NCBI GenBank assembly: GCA_028023455.1
Contig: JAQFVV010000027.1
Coordinates: 4,587,845-4,651,844 of the forward strand
Origin: Epiperipatus broadwayi
Lineage: Eukaryota > Onychophora > Udeonychophora > Euonychophora > Peripatidae
DNA: 64,000 nt
Direction of reading: 5' to 3'
Shown: positions 32,251 through 43,021 of the stretch, piece by piece
Layout of the letters: the number at the start of each line of letters is the position of its first letter
Numbering within the stretch: the stretch's first letter is position 1
Position numbers and translations under genes: made by a program
Notes under the pieces: generated by a model
Database searches by the model: none
Told to the model about the DNA's origin: nothing
The model's input: the letters and a program-made list of their open reading frames with translations, nothing else

Positions 32251-32700
32251 TCATTATTTACCATCTCTTAATATTCTTCATAGACTATATATGAACATCT
32301 AGGTTCATTGCATTCTTAGGTTGTATATTTTGATGAATTGTGCTCAAACTGTCGAAGGAGTTTTCAGATGAAAAATAGTGAAATAACCGTCAGACATGAA
32401 ATTAACTGCAGCAACCAATAAGCATAGCTTTGGATGGATGAGATGTTGATGTGACAAACTTTAGGTGCTTGTTTTATAGAAAAAATCTTTATCTATTTTC
32501 CTTACTGTCTTCAGTCATTTAAGCTAATCTAGGGCTCCAGTTCAAGCATCTCAACATCATTGGTTATCTCTTTATAGTAACTATGACAAAGGAACTGTAT
32601 ACTTGTGCAAGCACCTTTCAATCTTTAATCACACACACAGCAATTCTGATTTCATTTCTCTTTAACATTAATTTATCTATCATCTTTTTTCTTGAGAATG
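32251..32700. other. Unassigned sequence
   Basis: No recognised repeat or gene. Confidence 0.35.
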
Positions 32701-33330
32701 GCTGATCAGCGATAGCAAGTTATTAATATTTTTGCTCTCTTTATTACTAATGATCGATCATATTCGCCGCGCACTCACAAACTCGCACGTTGCTATACAC
32801 AACGATAAGTATTTGGCAATGTGCTAATGTTTTTTAAAGTACTTACAAAACTACAAAAACAATTCTTTATTTGTATTCCATTAACAAAGATGTACAAAGA
32901 AAACTAACATTTCTCAAATTCTCGTTTTTTTAAAATGACGTCACGCAGTCAACTTCAGCTGTCATCGCGGAACTATTAATGACCGAACAAAAGCTGCACT
33001 GTAAGAGATTTCGCAAGTTTTATTAAAGTGACTTGGTTATAAACATCCAAATAACGGAGCATGGGAAACTAGGCCAAATTTATCCTGACGACGGCTTTTG
33101 TTGTGACATCTTGTCATTTAGTGAAGCTACTACAAGAAGACACACACACATGGAGCTATAAATAAAACCCTTTCACATTTTATGGCTGCTCTTTTTAATT
33201 AAAAAAAACGCATTAATAACTCTTCTCAACTCATCCCAAAAGCTAATAGACAACATGGTTATCAGCTAATAACTTCTAACAGGCCAAATTCTCGATCGCG
33301 ATTATATAACAAAAAGAAAAAGGAAGTTTA
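32700..33330. promoter_or_regulatory. CpG-retaining non-repeat stretch with a CRE palindrome
   Basis: Unlike its surroundings this stretch keeps many CpG (CGATCATATTCGCCGCGC, ACTCGCACG, ACAACGATAAG, ATCGCGGAAC, CTCGATCGCGAT). TGACGTCA, the full cAMP-response element palindrome, is at 32,936-32,943. It could be an unmethylated regulatory element or promoter fragment. I see no exon or splice pattern attached. Confidence 0.3.
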
Positions 33331-33424
33331 ACTGTAGCTGGAAGACCTAAAAAAAGACCACAGGTGAGATGAATAGACAAAATAAGAAAGTTTGCTGATG
33401 AGATGTAAATAAGAGAGACTAGAG

Positions 33425-34240
33425 ATAGTTGTGACTATAGTTATTAAAGAACCAAAGACACCAAAGTGTATGGGTACTGAACTGAGTTCAGACGCATATG
33501 ACTATTTAAGCTAATGGGCTTGGATTGAAAATATTAAGGTATATTCAGTTTAAGACTCATAGTTTTCTAGTTAAGTGGAGATAAAAGGTGGCTGCTGGAG
33601 GGTTACATTAGATCCTAAGACCTAAGTGTAGTGCTCTCAGATCCAAGGCTCCTCACTGATGAAGGTCACAAGCCAGAAACTAGTCTGGGGATATTGGATG
33701 AGTAGGCACTAGATGAGGATTTTATGCACAATCCTTCTGGCATCCATTGATTACTCCAGGTTGCTGTATGTGGCAATACATATAGTGAGTTTTGCCAGTT
33801 TTAACAACAGTTATACACAAGCATAAGAAGTGGTGGTCATGTGATGTTTATTGGTTTAAAATCAATCCTGCCTAATAGGATAATGGTGGCTATGGTTATT
33901 AAAGAACCAAAGACACCAAAATGTATGGTTACTGAACTGAGTTCTGATGCATATGACTATATAAGCTAATGGACTTGGATTGAAAAGATTAAGGTATTTT
34001 CACTTTAAGACTCATTGTTTTGTAGTTAAGTAGAATAAAAAGTTGCATTAGATCCTAAGATCTAGATGCAGTGCTCTCAGATCCAAGGCTTCTCACTGAC
34101 AAAGGCCACAGGCCAAAAACTATTCTGGGGATATTAGATGAGTAAGCACTAGATGGGGATTTTATTTTATGCACAAGCCTTCTGGCATCCATTGATTACT
34201 CTAGCTTGCTGTGTGTGGCAATACGTATTGTTTACTGATA
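33425..34240 (+). mobile_element. Two consecutive Fam1 units
   Basis: Unit one spans about 33,425-33,835 and unit two 33,840-34,240; each has ATTAAAGAACCAAAGACACCAAA, GATCCTAAGA, TAGTGCTCTCAGATCCAAGG or equivalent, the hammerhead region and the CTTCTGGCATCCATTGATTACTC tail. Unit one keeps an intact core (33,651-33,690). Unit two has CTGACAA at 34,096 and AAAA for GAAA. Confidence 0.75.
33651..33690 (+). ncRNA. Fam1 hammerhead ribozyme candidate, complete core
   Basis: CTGATGA is at 33656-33662. Helix II is GGT-CACAA-GCC (two G-C and one G-U) above an A-A mismatch. GAAA is at 33676-33679, helix III is the palindrome ACTAGT (33679-33684) and C17 is at 33685 in a GTC triplet. Helix I pairs CCTCA (33651-33655) with TGGGG (33686-33690), five pairs with one G-U. 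It is the best-preserved Fam1 copy. A loopless palindromic helix III means activity would be expected mainly from a dimer. Confidence 0.75.
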
Positions 34241-34359
34241 ACATTCTGAGTAAAATTATAGGTTGGAGAAATGGAAAAAGAAAAAAATGTAGCATACCTC
34301 ATATGTATAAAGCATATCAAAAAACATGCAGTAAATTAATAATTTTTATTTGTCATTCA

Positions 34360-35090
34360 TTAAGCTAGAGATTATCCAATAATGAATAATATTTCTGAAG
34401 TGTAATTTTCATATACTATTTTCACACAAGGCAAGGAATGTTTTTTCTCTACTTTTTAAGACCTTGTGGAGGGATTCACTTATAAACACATGATCAAAGA
34501 CATGTAAAAAAGGTCTATGATCCATAAGAGGCACATTACCTGCTGAACCAGTACTCATCTGTTGGCCCAAATGTACTATTCTCACACAAGGCAAGGAATG
34601 TTTTCTCTCCACTTTTAAGATCTTCTAGAGGGATTCAGTCATAAACACATGATGACAGACATGTAAAAAAGGTCTATGATCCATAAGAGGCACCTTACAT
34701 GCTGAACCAGCACTCATCTATTGGCCCAGACTATAATCTTTTACATTTTATCATTATACAGCATATATAGATAGCAAATTACTACAGTTTAATTGATAGG
34801 CATCAAATGTACAGCTTTCACATCTGTAACACAAATCATTTATTGAAAGTATATTAATAATTTTTTATTAGTCTTTCAATAGACTAGAGATCCAATAATG
34901 AATAATATTTCTGTAGTATAATTTTCATTATACCACTTTCATGCAGGGCAGGGAATGTTTTCTATCCACTTTTAACACTTTGTAGAGGGCTGCAATCATA
35001 AACATATGATCAAAGACATGTAAAAAAAGATCTACGATCCCCAAGATGCATATTTCATGCTGAATCAGCATTCATCAGCTCACCCAAATC
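34360..35090 (-). mobile_element. Fam3 units on the minus strand, including a 160 bp tandem duplication
   Basis: CACACAAGGCAAGGAATG occurs at 34,423 and 34,583, and GGTCTATGATCCATAAGAGGCAC follows each, so two units of about 160 bp lie in tandem. A third, at 34,900-35,090, carries the intact-core hammerhead at 35.04-35.08 kb. Decayed cores of the first two read CAGATGA (34,561-34,555) and TAGATGA (34,720-34,714). ORFs called here are readings of the repeat. Confidence 0.7.
35039..35085 (-). ncRNA. Fam3 hammerhead with intact core, weak helix I
   Basis: On the minus strand CTGATGA is at 35078-35072. Helix II ATGCTG-ATT-CAGCAT has six perfect pairs (35071-35057). GAAA is at 35056-35053, helix III closes around the tetranucleotide and C17 is at 35045 in ATC. 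Helix I has lost most pairing (GTGAG against TTGGG). The base of helix II is A-U here but G-C at 32.1 and 35.2 kb. Confidence 0.7.
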
Positions 35091-35115
35091 ATAATAACAT
35101 ATTTTCATCATTGTT

Positions 35116-35148
<33 letters not shown>

Positions 35149-35164
35149 TTAAGAAATTGTGATC

Positions 35165-35350
35165 TGGGCCAACTGATGAGTGCTGGTTCAGCACAAAATG
35201 TGCATCTTGTGGATCATATATCTTTTTCACATGTCGTTCATCATGTGTTTATGATTACATTCCTACACAAGGTGTTAAAAGTGGCTAGAAACCATTCCCT
35301 ACTTTGTGTAAGAATAGTGTAATGAAAATTACATTATAGAAATATTATGC
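35165..35350 (+). mobile_element. Fam3 unit on the plus strand, head to head with the previous ones
   Basis: After a (TA)n(TG)n tract (35,116-35,149) comes GATCTGGGCCAA and a hammerhead, then TTTTTCACATG, ATCATGTGTTTATGATTACA, ACACAAGGTGTTAAAAGTGG and GAAAATTACATTATAGAAATATTATGCA. With the minus-strand units it makes a foldback of about 1 kb. Confidence 0.7.
35168..35210 (+). ncRNA. Fam3 hammerhead, G12 lost
   Basis: CTGATGA is at 35173-35179, helix II GTGCTG-GTT-CAGCAC at 35180-35194, AAAA at 35195-35198 in place of GAAA, and C17 at 35206. Helix I pairs CCAA or CAA with TTG. The only core defect is G12 to A, as at 32.1 kb. Confidence 0.7.
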
Positions 35351-35689
35351 ATTAACACGCACTAAATATTTTAATCTAAAATAAAATCATTCTAAATTAT
35401 TTTACTTGTTTTACTTCTTTTAAATGACAACTTTCAGAACCATCATTATACCACATACATCACTTACATTATAAAACTGCATTGTAGTCATTATGGGTTA
35501 TGCATGTTTAAAGTTTTTTTCAAATAGCTAGTTCATGGCCAACTACTAATCATTTTATATTGGTCAGTAAATGGGTATTTAGTCGGTTAATTGTAATTTG
35601 ATTTAAATGTATCAAACCTAATATGCTCACTACTTTGACGTCATCCCCCTTCATATAAATACATGAATGATCATTGTTAATCATTTATT

Positions 35690-35900
35690 AATCTATAGAT
35701 TATTTCTAGCCCAGATATAAATTTTGAGTCTCACTTATGTATTAAATTGTAGTAATTTGATACTGACAGATATTGATCAAGTGATGAAGATGTGTGTAAA
35801 TAATTATGACAAGGCCAACTGAAGAGTCCTAGTTCACTGCAAAATGTATTTAAGAGATCATTTATTTTTTTCAGATATCTTTATTCATATGTTTTAAAAA
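35690..35900 (+). repeat. Fam3 remnant
   Basis: Body text TATAAATTTTGAG..ATTAAATTGTAG and GATGAAGATGTGTGTAAATAATTATGAC leads to GGCCAACTGAAGA at 35,813-35,825. Helix II and GAAA are decayed. The 80-codon plus ORF at 35,908-36,150 follows it and has no recognisable motif. Confidence 0.5.
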
Positions 35901-36454
35901 TGTATGGATGAATGGAAATTTTAAAGAAGTATATATGATAATTGTTCTTTTACACAGTCAATATTATTTTTATAAAAGATTATTTTTCTTTTACTTTCAT
36001 TGCAAATCTCCTCAAATCTTTGGAGAATCTTGTCACTTCGGTGATTACTTTTATATTGACTTAGATATATTAATCCATGATTTATCTAACATCTACCGTT
36101 TTTTATGCAATCATATACCATCAGAAACTCAATCTCAGAACTTTATTTAATTACATACGATGCTTTTCACAAAGAGATTTTTTTTTTTAACGCTAAGTTA
36201 GGATTGTTGTACAATGATTCCTTTATTTGATTAAGTTAGAATTACCTTGGAATGATTCTATTATTCAAAGCTAAATTTTTAAAAAACTAAAATATAAAAT
36301 GCGCTTATTAGTTATAGTAAACAAATGTCTTTTACTTGTATATGGATTTGAACAAAACAATGAGAATTGGTTAAGTATTAGGAAGGTTTATAGGAACCAC
36401 CAATTACTGCATGAATCTATTGTAGCTTACTTATTGAGACTAGTACCCTATATA

Positions 36455-36885
36455 TTTGAACATTTTAGTATATTGCCTACAATACTTCAATTATATTAGG
36501 CCTTGTGACATAATGATAACATATGATTATGAGGTTTAATGACTTTGGCTTAGTGATGATTCAATATCTTTTAAGTAGGATAATGACAGGGAAACAATTT
36601 TGAATATATTGGTAACTTTCTAACTAGAAGAAGATGAATAGTACTTTATTGGCTATATTATATACTTATCCATTTTAAATATATTATCTGCAATACTTCA
36701 ATTATATTGGACATTATGGCAAAATGATGACACATATGATTATGATGTTTAATGACTTTGGCATAGTGATTATCATCCAGTGGTGAGAAAAAACTGTTCA
36801 ACATCTTTTGACTAGGATAATTATCAAGTTGAGACTGGGGATCAATTTGAATATACTGATAACTTCTTAAATAGAAGAGGTTGAG
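36455..36885 (+). repeat. Direct tandem duplication, period about 213 bp
   Basis: CAATACTTCAATTATATT is at about 36,481 and 36,693. Both are followed by ATATGATTATGA, GTTTAATGACTTTGGC, TAGTGAT, CATCTTTT or TATCTTTT, TAGGATAAT and TTGAATATA. It is non-coding. Confidence 0.7.
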
Positions 36886-36965
36886 CCACACATAGCTTCT
36901 AATGTACTGCTGCTTCTTATTAATAAGTTAAAAGATCGGAGGGGGGTTACAGCCAAACTAAATTA

Positions 36966-37185
36966 GTTATAAACCATTAAGCATCACATGATCACTATAA
37001 ACAATGCAAACTCTCCATACAGTAGTGCCACTCTGTGCCAACCAGAGTAATCAATGAATGCTGAAGGCTTGTGTATAAAATCCCTATCTAATGCCTACTC
37101 ATCCAATATCCCCAGACTAGTTTCTGGCTTGTGACCTTTGTCAGTGAGGAGCTTCGGATCTGAGAGCACTGCACCTAGATCTTAC
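36966..37185 (-). repeat. Fam1 unit with decayed hammerhead
   Basis: The minus reading has GATCTAGGTGCAGTGCTC, then the core region, GGATATTGGATGAGTAGGCA, and the GGAGAGTTTGCATT end near 37,010. Core CTGACAA (G8 to A) is at 37,147-37,141, with GAAA, ACTAGT and GTC intact. Confidence 0.75.
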
Positions 37186-37189
37186 TCCA

Positions 37190-38560
37190 ATAATATTTTT
37201 TATTCTAAAACTAAAATTTGTTCAAGCCTGCTCACAGATACTAATTATGAATTTTTTTTTTTTTTAAAAAGTTTAGTTTAGGTAGTGAACTTACATAGTA
37301 TAATTAAATCTGAATGTGTTTCTAATGATGGTACAAGAACGTAGGCAATTAACAACAATATAGTTATCAAACAAGCTCTGAATTTCTAGTGACAAAACTG
37401 ATTATATCAGTATTATTGTACTATAATATAGTGAAGAGTGGAATCAGAAATACATCTTGTTGATCATTACAGTATTAATGCAGTAATGTTTTAAAGAGTT
37501 AAAGATCAACACAGGTGGGGAAAGTGCATGCCATTAAAAATTGTAAAAGTCTAAACTTAAAACAATAGTTATAATGTTACTATAGTAATTATGAGAAATG
37601 ACTGTAAGATAAAATAAACTATGGTCTTAGTATCAATAAAAAAAATCAATGTTTTCATCAGGAATGAAGAATTATATTTCATTACACTTTTTGTTCTATA
37701 GACAATCTATCAACAATCATGTGACCAATTCAGACTAACAATGGGAATTTGTTCTCTAGCTAATAATATCCATATTAGATAATAGCATCTCTTCACTCTA
37801 TTGCCATCTAGTGTAACTTTGATTAATCAGTGATTTCCAGATATAAATAAAATGTCTATTCTTAGTGTTTCAATCCTCAGACTGGTTTATAGCTTTTGCC
37901 ATTATCAGTCATGCTCGAATTCAAAATTGGAAAAAATCACCAGTTAATGAAAATTACACTAGATGACAGTGGATTTTGTCTTGCATTGTTTAAGCTAGGA
38001 ATTGGGTGATTTATTGTTAATATTTAGATAATCATAAAACAAATCTACAGTTTTAGCTAGATTTGAATCCCAGTTATAAGCATGAACAAAATACAATAAC
38101 CATTATGTCATAAAGCCTTTATGTATATATATATATTAATGGACTAACCCAATAAAACCAATTTCTCAAGGCTTTAACAGGTTTATAAATGTAGATAATA
38201 ACAACGGGACCCCTAAACTATCAATAATGTCAATCTGTAGTTAATAGATAAAGGTGGTGCCATCTTTATTGTTAAAAGATGTTTTCTTGATACAGGTAAG
38301 TTTGCTGATAGCTTAGGGTTTGATTGTTAACATGTTAATGAAAGACACACCCTATTAATGATAGATGTTAATTTAATAATAAAGTTTTTACAGTTTGAAG
38401 TGTCTAATACACAAATATCTTTTTTTTCCAATAAAGAAAACAATTATAATGAATCTAATATATAGAGAAAAGAGAAACACATTTAATTATTCCATGTATT
38501 TAAATTTAATTTAAAAAAAAAAAACAGATATTTTACTTTTTAGCTGGGTTTAAAGTTTCT
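37190..38560. other. AT-rich region with weak hammerhead-like remnant
   Basis: 37,865-37,915 on the minus strand looks like a distant relative (CTGATAA, TAAACCAGTC, TGAGGA) but lacks G8 and G12. Nothing else is recognised. Confidence 0.35.
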
Positions 38561-38564
38561 ACCA

Positions 38565-38700
38565 GGATTAAAGATGATATGATAATCTTTAGTTTAATAA
38601 GTGATTAATACAAATCATTATCACATTTATCTGAAATGAATATTATCAAAACTGTGAATGTAGAATGTTTGATCCTTATAAATCAAATTTGTCCAATAAC
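38565..38700 (+). repeat. Fam3 body unit
   Basis: ATAATCTTTAGTTTAATAAGTGATTAATAC, TATTATCAAAACTGTGAATG and TTGATCCTTATAAATCAAA follow the Fam3 body order. Confidence 0.5.
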
Positions 38701-38768
38701 CAAAGTTAAATTATATTTGTTTGCTGCTTAAGATGATAAAAATGTTAAAAGGTAGCTATTTTATTATT

Positions 38769-39047
38769 CACCAGAGGGAGCTTACCAATAGCTCCAAAAC
38801 AAGCTTTAATTTATAAGAGTCGAAAGAGAAAGAATTCAAAATCTCTATTGAAAAATGTTCATCCCCAGACTGATTGGATCTAGTGTCTGGAATCCTAACT
38901 CCTCACTGAGGTGAGCCATAAGCTTAAAACCAATTGATCTGCGGATAAGGATTTTTTGATAGAGATTTTGAATTCTTTCACTTTCGGCATTTATAAATTA
39001 AAGCTTGTTTTGAAGCTATTGGTAAGCTCCCTCTAGTGAACATTTTA
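38769..39047. mobile_element. Foldback element with decayed hammerhead core
   Basis: Outer arms CACCAGAGGGAGCTTACCAATAGC and GCTATTGGTAAGCTCCCTCTAGTG are near-perfect inverses, and the match continues through AAACAAGCTTTAATTTATAA and AAAGAATTCAAAATCTCTAT. The plus-strand core near 38,915 reads CTGAGGT, then GC...GC, AAAA, ACCAATTGAT and C. A9 and G12 are lost. It is related to the 2.08-2.45 kb foldback in layout. Confidence 0.7.
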
Positions 39048-39282
39048 ATACAAGCTGAAAGAAAGTTACACAATTTGTTTCTTGTTTTATTAATTACTAT
39101 AGTATTATTATAATTTAACTTATGCTACTGGATTGGCATTTTATTAGTATTCTAAATGTTTCAATTTTTAATTATAATCACTATATTTATACATAGATCA
39201 AGCCATTATTTATTGTTTTATATTAATATATTGAATATTATACTTTATTTCAGATATATATTTTCAGAAGAGTCAATTTGTT

Positions 39283-39834
39283 TCTGAGTATATTGAGTTA
39301 GGTGATAATGAATTTATTAGAAATATTATATTTAATAAAAATATCTACGAATCTGTTAATAATAAAAATTTAAGTGTTAATTAGGATTAAGATTTAATCT
39401 TCTCTGACCTATATAAATCTAATAATAAAGATTTAACTGATGGTGTAAATGAAAAGTTTATTTCTTTGCCTTATAAGACATCAATTAGTAAATTGATTTA
39501 TAAGAATAGTTTTTTATTGGGTGATATAAAAGCCATTTGGAAGAAAGATCTGAATTTAAATTCATTACTAAATAGTTTAAAACAGTTAATTGATTGTAAA
39601 TCAATTCCTGGAATAGTTTATAACATTCCTTGCAATTGTCATAAAATTTATATAGATCAGAGTAAATTAAGTCTTAATGCAAGAGTTAAAGTTCAACAGA
39701 GTAGAGTTAAAAATAAATATAACTTAGCTTTGTATATTCATGAACTGAATACATTACTTTATTTCAAATCTTGCTTATTTAATGAATCAAATTTATTTAC
39801 ATCCATATTTAATATACATAAATCATCTTAATTC
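39283..39834 (+). pseudogene. Penelope-like ORF fragment: linker plus GIY-YIG domain
   Basis: The frame reads EYIELGDNEFIRNIIFNKN, after two stops DLTDGVNEKFISLPYKTSISK, then SIPGIVYNIPCNCHKIYID and LNARVKVQQSRV, LALYIHELNT. GIVY...IYID corresponds to GIY-YIG with the second half altered (Y-I-D for Y-I-G), and LNAR carries the conserved Arg. The part before it resembles the segment between the reverse transcriptase and GIY-YIG domains of Penelope-like proteins. The last 121 codons are open; two stops near 39,382 break it upstream. It ends without the usual C-terminal tail. Confidence 0.65.
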
Positions 39835-39839
39835 CATCT

Positions 39840-41130
39840 ATGTTTAGACCACAAGTTAATTATCTATGAAATATTGGTCTCATAAATGTTTTAAATAATT
39901 AGTACTTTTAACTAATAAGACATGGTGGAATGTAATGTTTTTAAGACATTAAGCATATATCTGCTGAACAATGTAGCATTTTCCAACAATGTGCATCTGC
40001 TGTTCAAACATCAAATGACCTTTCAAGCAACAAACTAAGTTATGCTTTTGGATTTAGAAAATGTACAATTAACATCAAATTTTTCAACATTAAGTATTCA
40101 TTTAAATAATAGATTTATTATTGATCATATTGTTAGCATAGCTTTATATTTCAGCTGTTAGATAAAATATTCACAGTTCTTTCAATGTTTTTTTATATAA
40201 AAATGTTTTATTTTACCTTTAAATATTTAACAGGTATTAAACAAAAAAATTTATGAAACATCATGTGATCTCACAATTAATATCACCGTTTTTTTCTTTT
40301 ATTGGAAGTAAATATAATGATAATTGAAGTGAAAAATACATATAGCAAATACATCAATTAGCATGCTACTTCTTTATAAAAAAAGTTTAGTTACATCAGA
40401 AATTTTGGGGATTTATTAAAATTACTAATATAGCAATCTTTCAAATTACTAGACATTCATGTGCAGTAATAATACCAATATCTAAAATATTTTTTTCTTA
40501 ACATATGTTGCTACCTAGTGTAAGCTTTAGTAATCAATAGATGCCAGATAACAATTCTTATTAAATCCTTATCAAGTTTTATCCTATCCAAAAATGAAAA
40601 AAATTTGCTGCTGAACAGCAGGAATCATGTGATCTTATTGATAATATCTAAAACAAAAATTAAAAGTATTAAGAAAAGTTACACCATTATAATTTTTTGT
40701 TTTAAAAAGAACTAATATTCCAAATAACGAAAATTATTCTTATGTAAATAGAAAATAAAGATATTATGAATATAGAAATTAAAAAAATATTCTAATAAAG
40801 ACGTTGTAAATATAGAAATTAAAAACTCTCCCATACAAACTACAAAGAAAAATTTAAAGTAATAAGAATAAAAATAAATTGCAATATTAGTATTTGCCTT
40901 CCAAGACTAATTTATCAAAAGACCAAACTGAAATTTCTTCAAATTAAAATTTCTAATTTGGATATAATTTTTAGCAAAAAATCACCTAATCTCCTAGCAA
41001 CTTAAGACTATAACAATATATTATAAAAGTAAATAAGCAATATTATAAACCAATACACACATATTTTCTGATTGATGCAACCACAAATTTGGTTTGACCA
41101 TCTACTGTTTGTTGTTACATTTTACAATTT
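39840..41130. other. AT-rich region without recognised features
   Basis: No gene, RNA or repeat that I can name. Confidence 0.4.
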
Positions 41131-41147
41131 CAAAACAATCATTCAAG

Positions 41148-41251
41148 TCAAGCATTGGTGGTCGAGTGGTCAGCACAGCAGCCTTACAAGCAGTTGTCCT
41201 GGGTTTGTGGGTTCATCCCCCAGCCGATGCTTTGACACATGAAAAGAAAAT
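41148..41251 (+). mobile_element. Retroposed tRNA-like sequence with 11 bp target duplication
   Basis: AATCATTCAAG flanks the 104 bp insert perfectly at 41,137-41,147 and 41,252-41,262. The insert contains a tRNA-like unit and a short A-rich tail. So it is a tRNA-derived SINE or retropseudogene, not a resident tRNA gene. Confidence 0.8.
41152..41230 (+). tRNA. tRNA-like sequence (pseudogene/SINE head)
   Basis: Acceptor arms GCATTGG (41,152-41,158) and CCGATGC (41,224-41,230) pair over all seven positions with one G-U. An A-box-like GGTCGAGTGG and a B-box-like GGGTTCATCCCC are present. CTTACAA fits an anticodon loop with TAC (Val), but its stem has an A-A mismatch and the T arm is irregular. 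Confidence 0.5.
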
Positions 41252-41262
41252 AATCATTCAAG

Positions 41263-42010
41263 AATGAAATTGTTTACAAGTTATTTATGTCTCATTAATT
41301 TACAATAACAACAATAGAGATAAAATTGTAAGAAGATTCTTTTGTGCCAATTAAGATCTTCATATCCATAAATAACTAGAACAAACAGTCAAAAGAATAA
41401 ACTAATTTTACTATCTCTGGAAAGCAATCAAGTTCAATTTTTTTGAATAAGTTTTATTATAGAATCTTTTTCCATTTTAAGTTCATAAATCATTACATAA
41501 ATAAATAAGCAACATTTATACGAATCAATACAGTTTCATGGCCAGATTTGGCTATAGACAGATGATTATTAAAACTAAACTTCAAAGATAAAGCTGAAAA
41601 CTCTTTTCAGATAGTTAATATGATAGTCGTTTTAATAATTCTGTCATAGACTGACCACTTGCACGCTTCTGATACTAGGTCAGAGACAATTAACTGTTCC
41701 AAAACTTATTGTTCTCATTATTAGATATCTGTATTAACAAACAATTCCACATATCATTTTAAAAGTATAGATCAATCAAGATCTGGTGTATTGATATCAA
41801 ATCTATCACCCATATCAAGTTAAAGCATTTTTAACTAGATTTATGGCAGCAGATAGTCCTAGAAACTTTTACCCTATTGATGCTATCAGCTTATAAGGAA
41901 CTGACTTACCAGACTACCAAACAATTATTCGTCAATAATCAATTAGCATGGTATTAGCAGAGCCACTCACAAATAAGTACAACTATACCAACTCCAAAAC
42001 AAATGATAAA
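41263..42010. other. AT-rich spacer
   Basis: No recognised feature. Confidence 0.4.
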
Positions 42011-42014
42011 TTAA

Positions 42015-42352
42015 TAATATGAAAAAAAAGGATGAAGATGAAAAGAAAGTGGAAAAGAAGAAAGAGAAAGAAGAGATGAAGGTAAGAAGAAGGAGGAGAA
42101 GAACAAGGAAAAGAATAAGGAGAATAAAGTGGAGAACAACAACAAAAAGAATAAGGAGAATAATAATAAGAAGGAGACTGAAGAGAAGGAAAAGAAGATA
42201 TGAAGAAAAAGAAGAACAATGAGGAAAAGAAAAAGGAGAAAAAGAATAACAAGAAGAAAAACAAGAAGAAAAAGTAGTAGAAAAGGAAAAGAACAAGAAT
42301 AAGGAAGCAGGAAAAGAAGCAGAAGGAGAAAGAGAAAAAGAAGAAAGGCTAT
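42015..42352 (+). repeat. Purine-only-like tract (about 330 bp of A/G on the plus strand)
   Basis: The plus strand is almost entirely A and G with few interruptions, mainly GAA, GAAG, AGA motifs. Overlapping ORFs on both strands (Lys/Arg/Glu-rich on plus, Ser/Phe/Leu-rich on minus) arise from this composition. It is not a perfect microsatellite. Confidence 0.85.
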
Positions 42353-42369
42353 ACTGTTTCACTTTTCTG

Positions 42370-43020
42370 TTTCTTTAATATTTCATTATACTTTCTTATT
42401 AACATTTTCTGCAGCAAATTTCTTTCTGGAACACTTCAATGCTATGTTCTCTGTAGCTTTTTTATGTATTTTATTCTTCATCATATCTTTCCAATTAAAA
42501 TACTCAACAATTCTAATTTTTGTCATTGCAAATTGTTATTATTTATATAATAAATAAATATGGATGGATGGTTCATCAACATGCATTATCCACCGTGGTG
42601 AGACCATCGTTTTTTACTTTTGAGTTTGAGATTTAAAAATATCATGGGTTTTTTCCTAAATTATCTGATAATTCTTAATTGATACACCACTTGTATTATC
42701 TTAAAGGCAGAATGACTGTATGTATGAATGAACATTTTTTAAAAGTAAATTTATAGCCATGACATACAAAACTCAAATATGGTTCTTATTCTCAGGAGAC
42801 TATAAAGTTACCAGCCAAGGCAGCAGTTGATAGCCAAAGATATAAGATGCCAAAAATCCTTTAATTGGAATCCAGGCTACCATATGATGATGACCTTTTA
42901 TTTAAGTGGTTACAATTTCAAATCACTTTCAAGTAAAAGATTGGAATAATTGTTGAATATTAAACAGGACATTATTGGACATTGTGAAATTAGATGAAAA
43001 GATAAAAGACAATTGATTTA
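42370..43020. other. Unassigned sequence
   Basis: No recognised feature. Confidence 0.35.
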
Positions 43021-43021
43021 A

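Noticed and set aside
34409-34612. 67-codon ORF with an internal repeated peptide
   Set aside because: The peptide repeat is the 160 bp Fam3 tandem duplication read on the minus strand, not a protein repeat.
37865-37915. Hammerhead-like CTGATAA...TAAACCAGTC...TGAGGA on the minus strand
   Set aside because: G8 and G12 are both missing and helix I does not pair well; at most a remote relic.
42019-42362. Three overlapping ORFs of 67-131 codons
   Set aside because: They come from the purine tract; amino acid composition (Lys/Arg/Glu or Ser/Phe/Leu) is dictated by base composition and no domain is visible.
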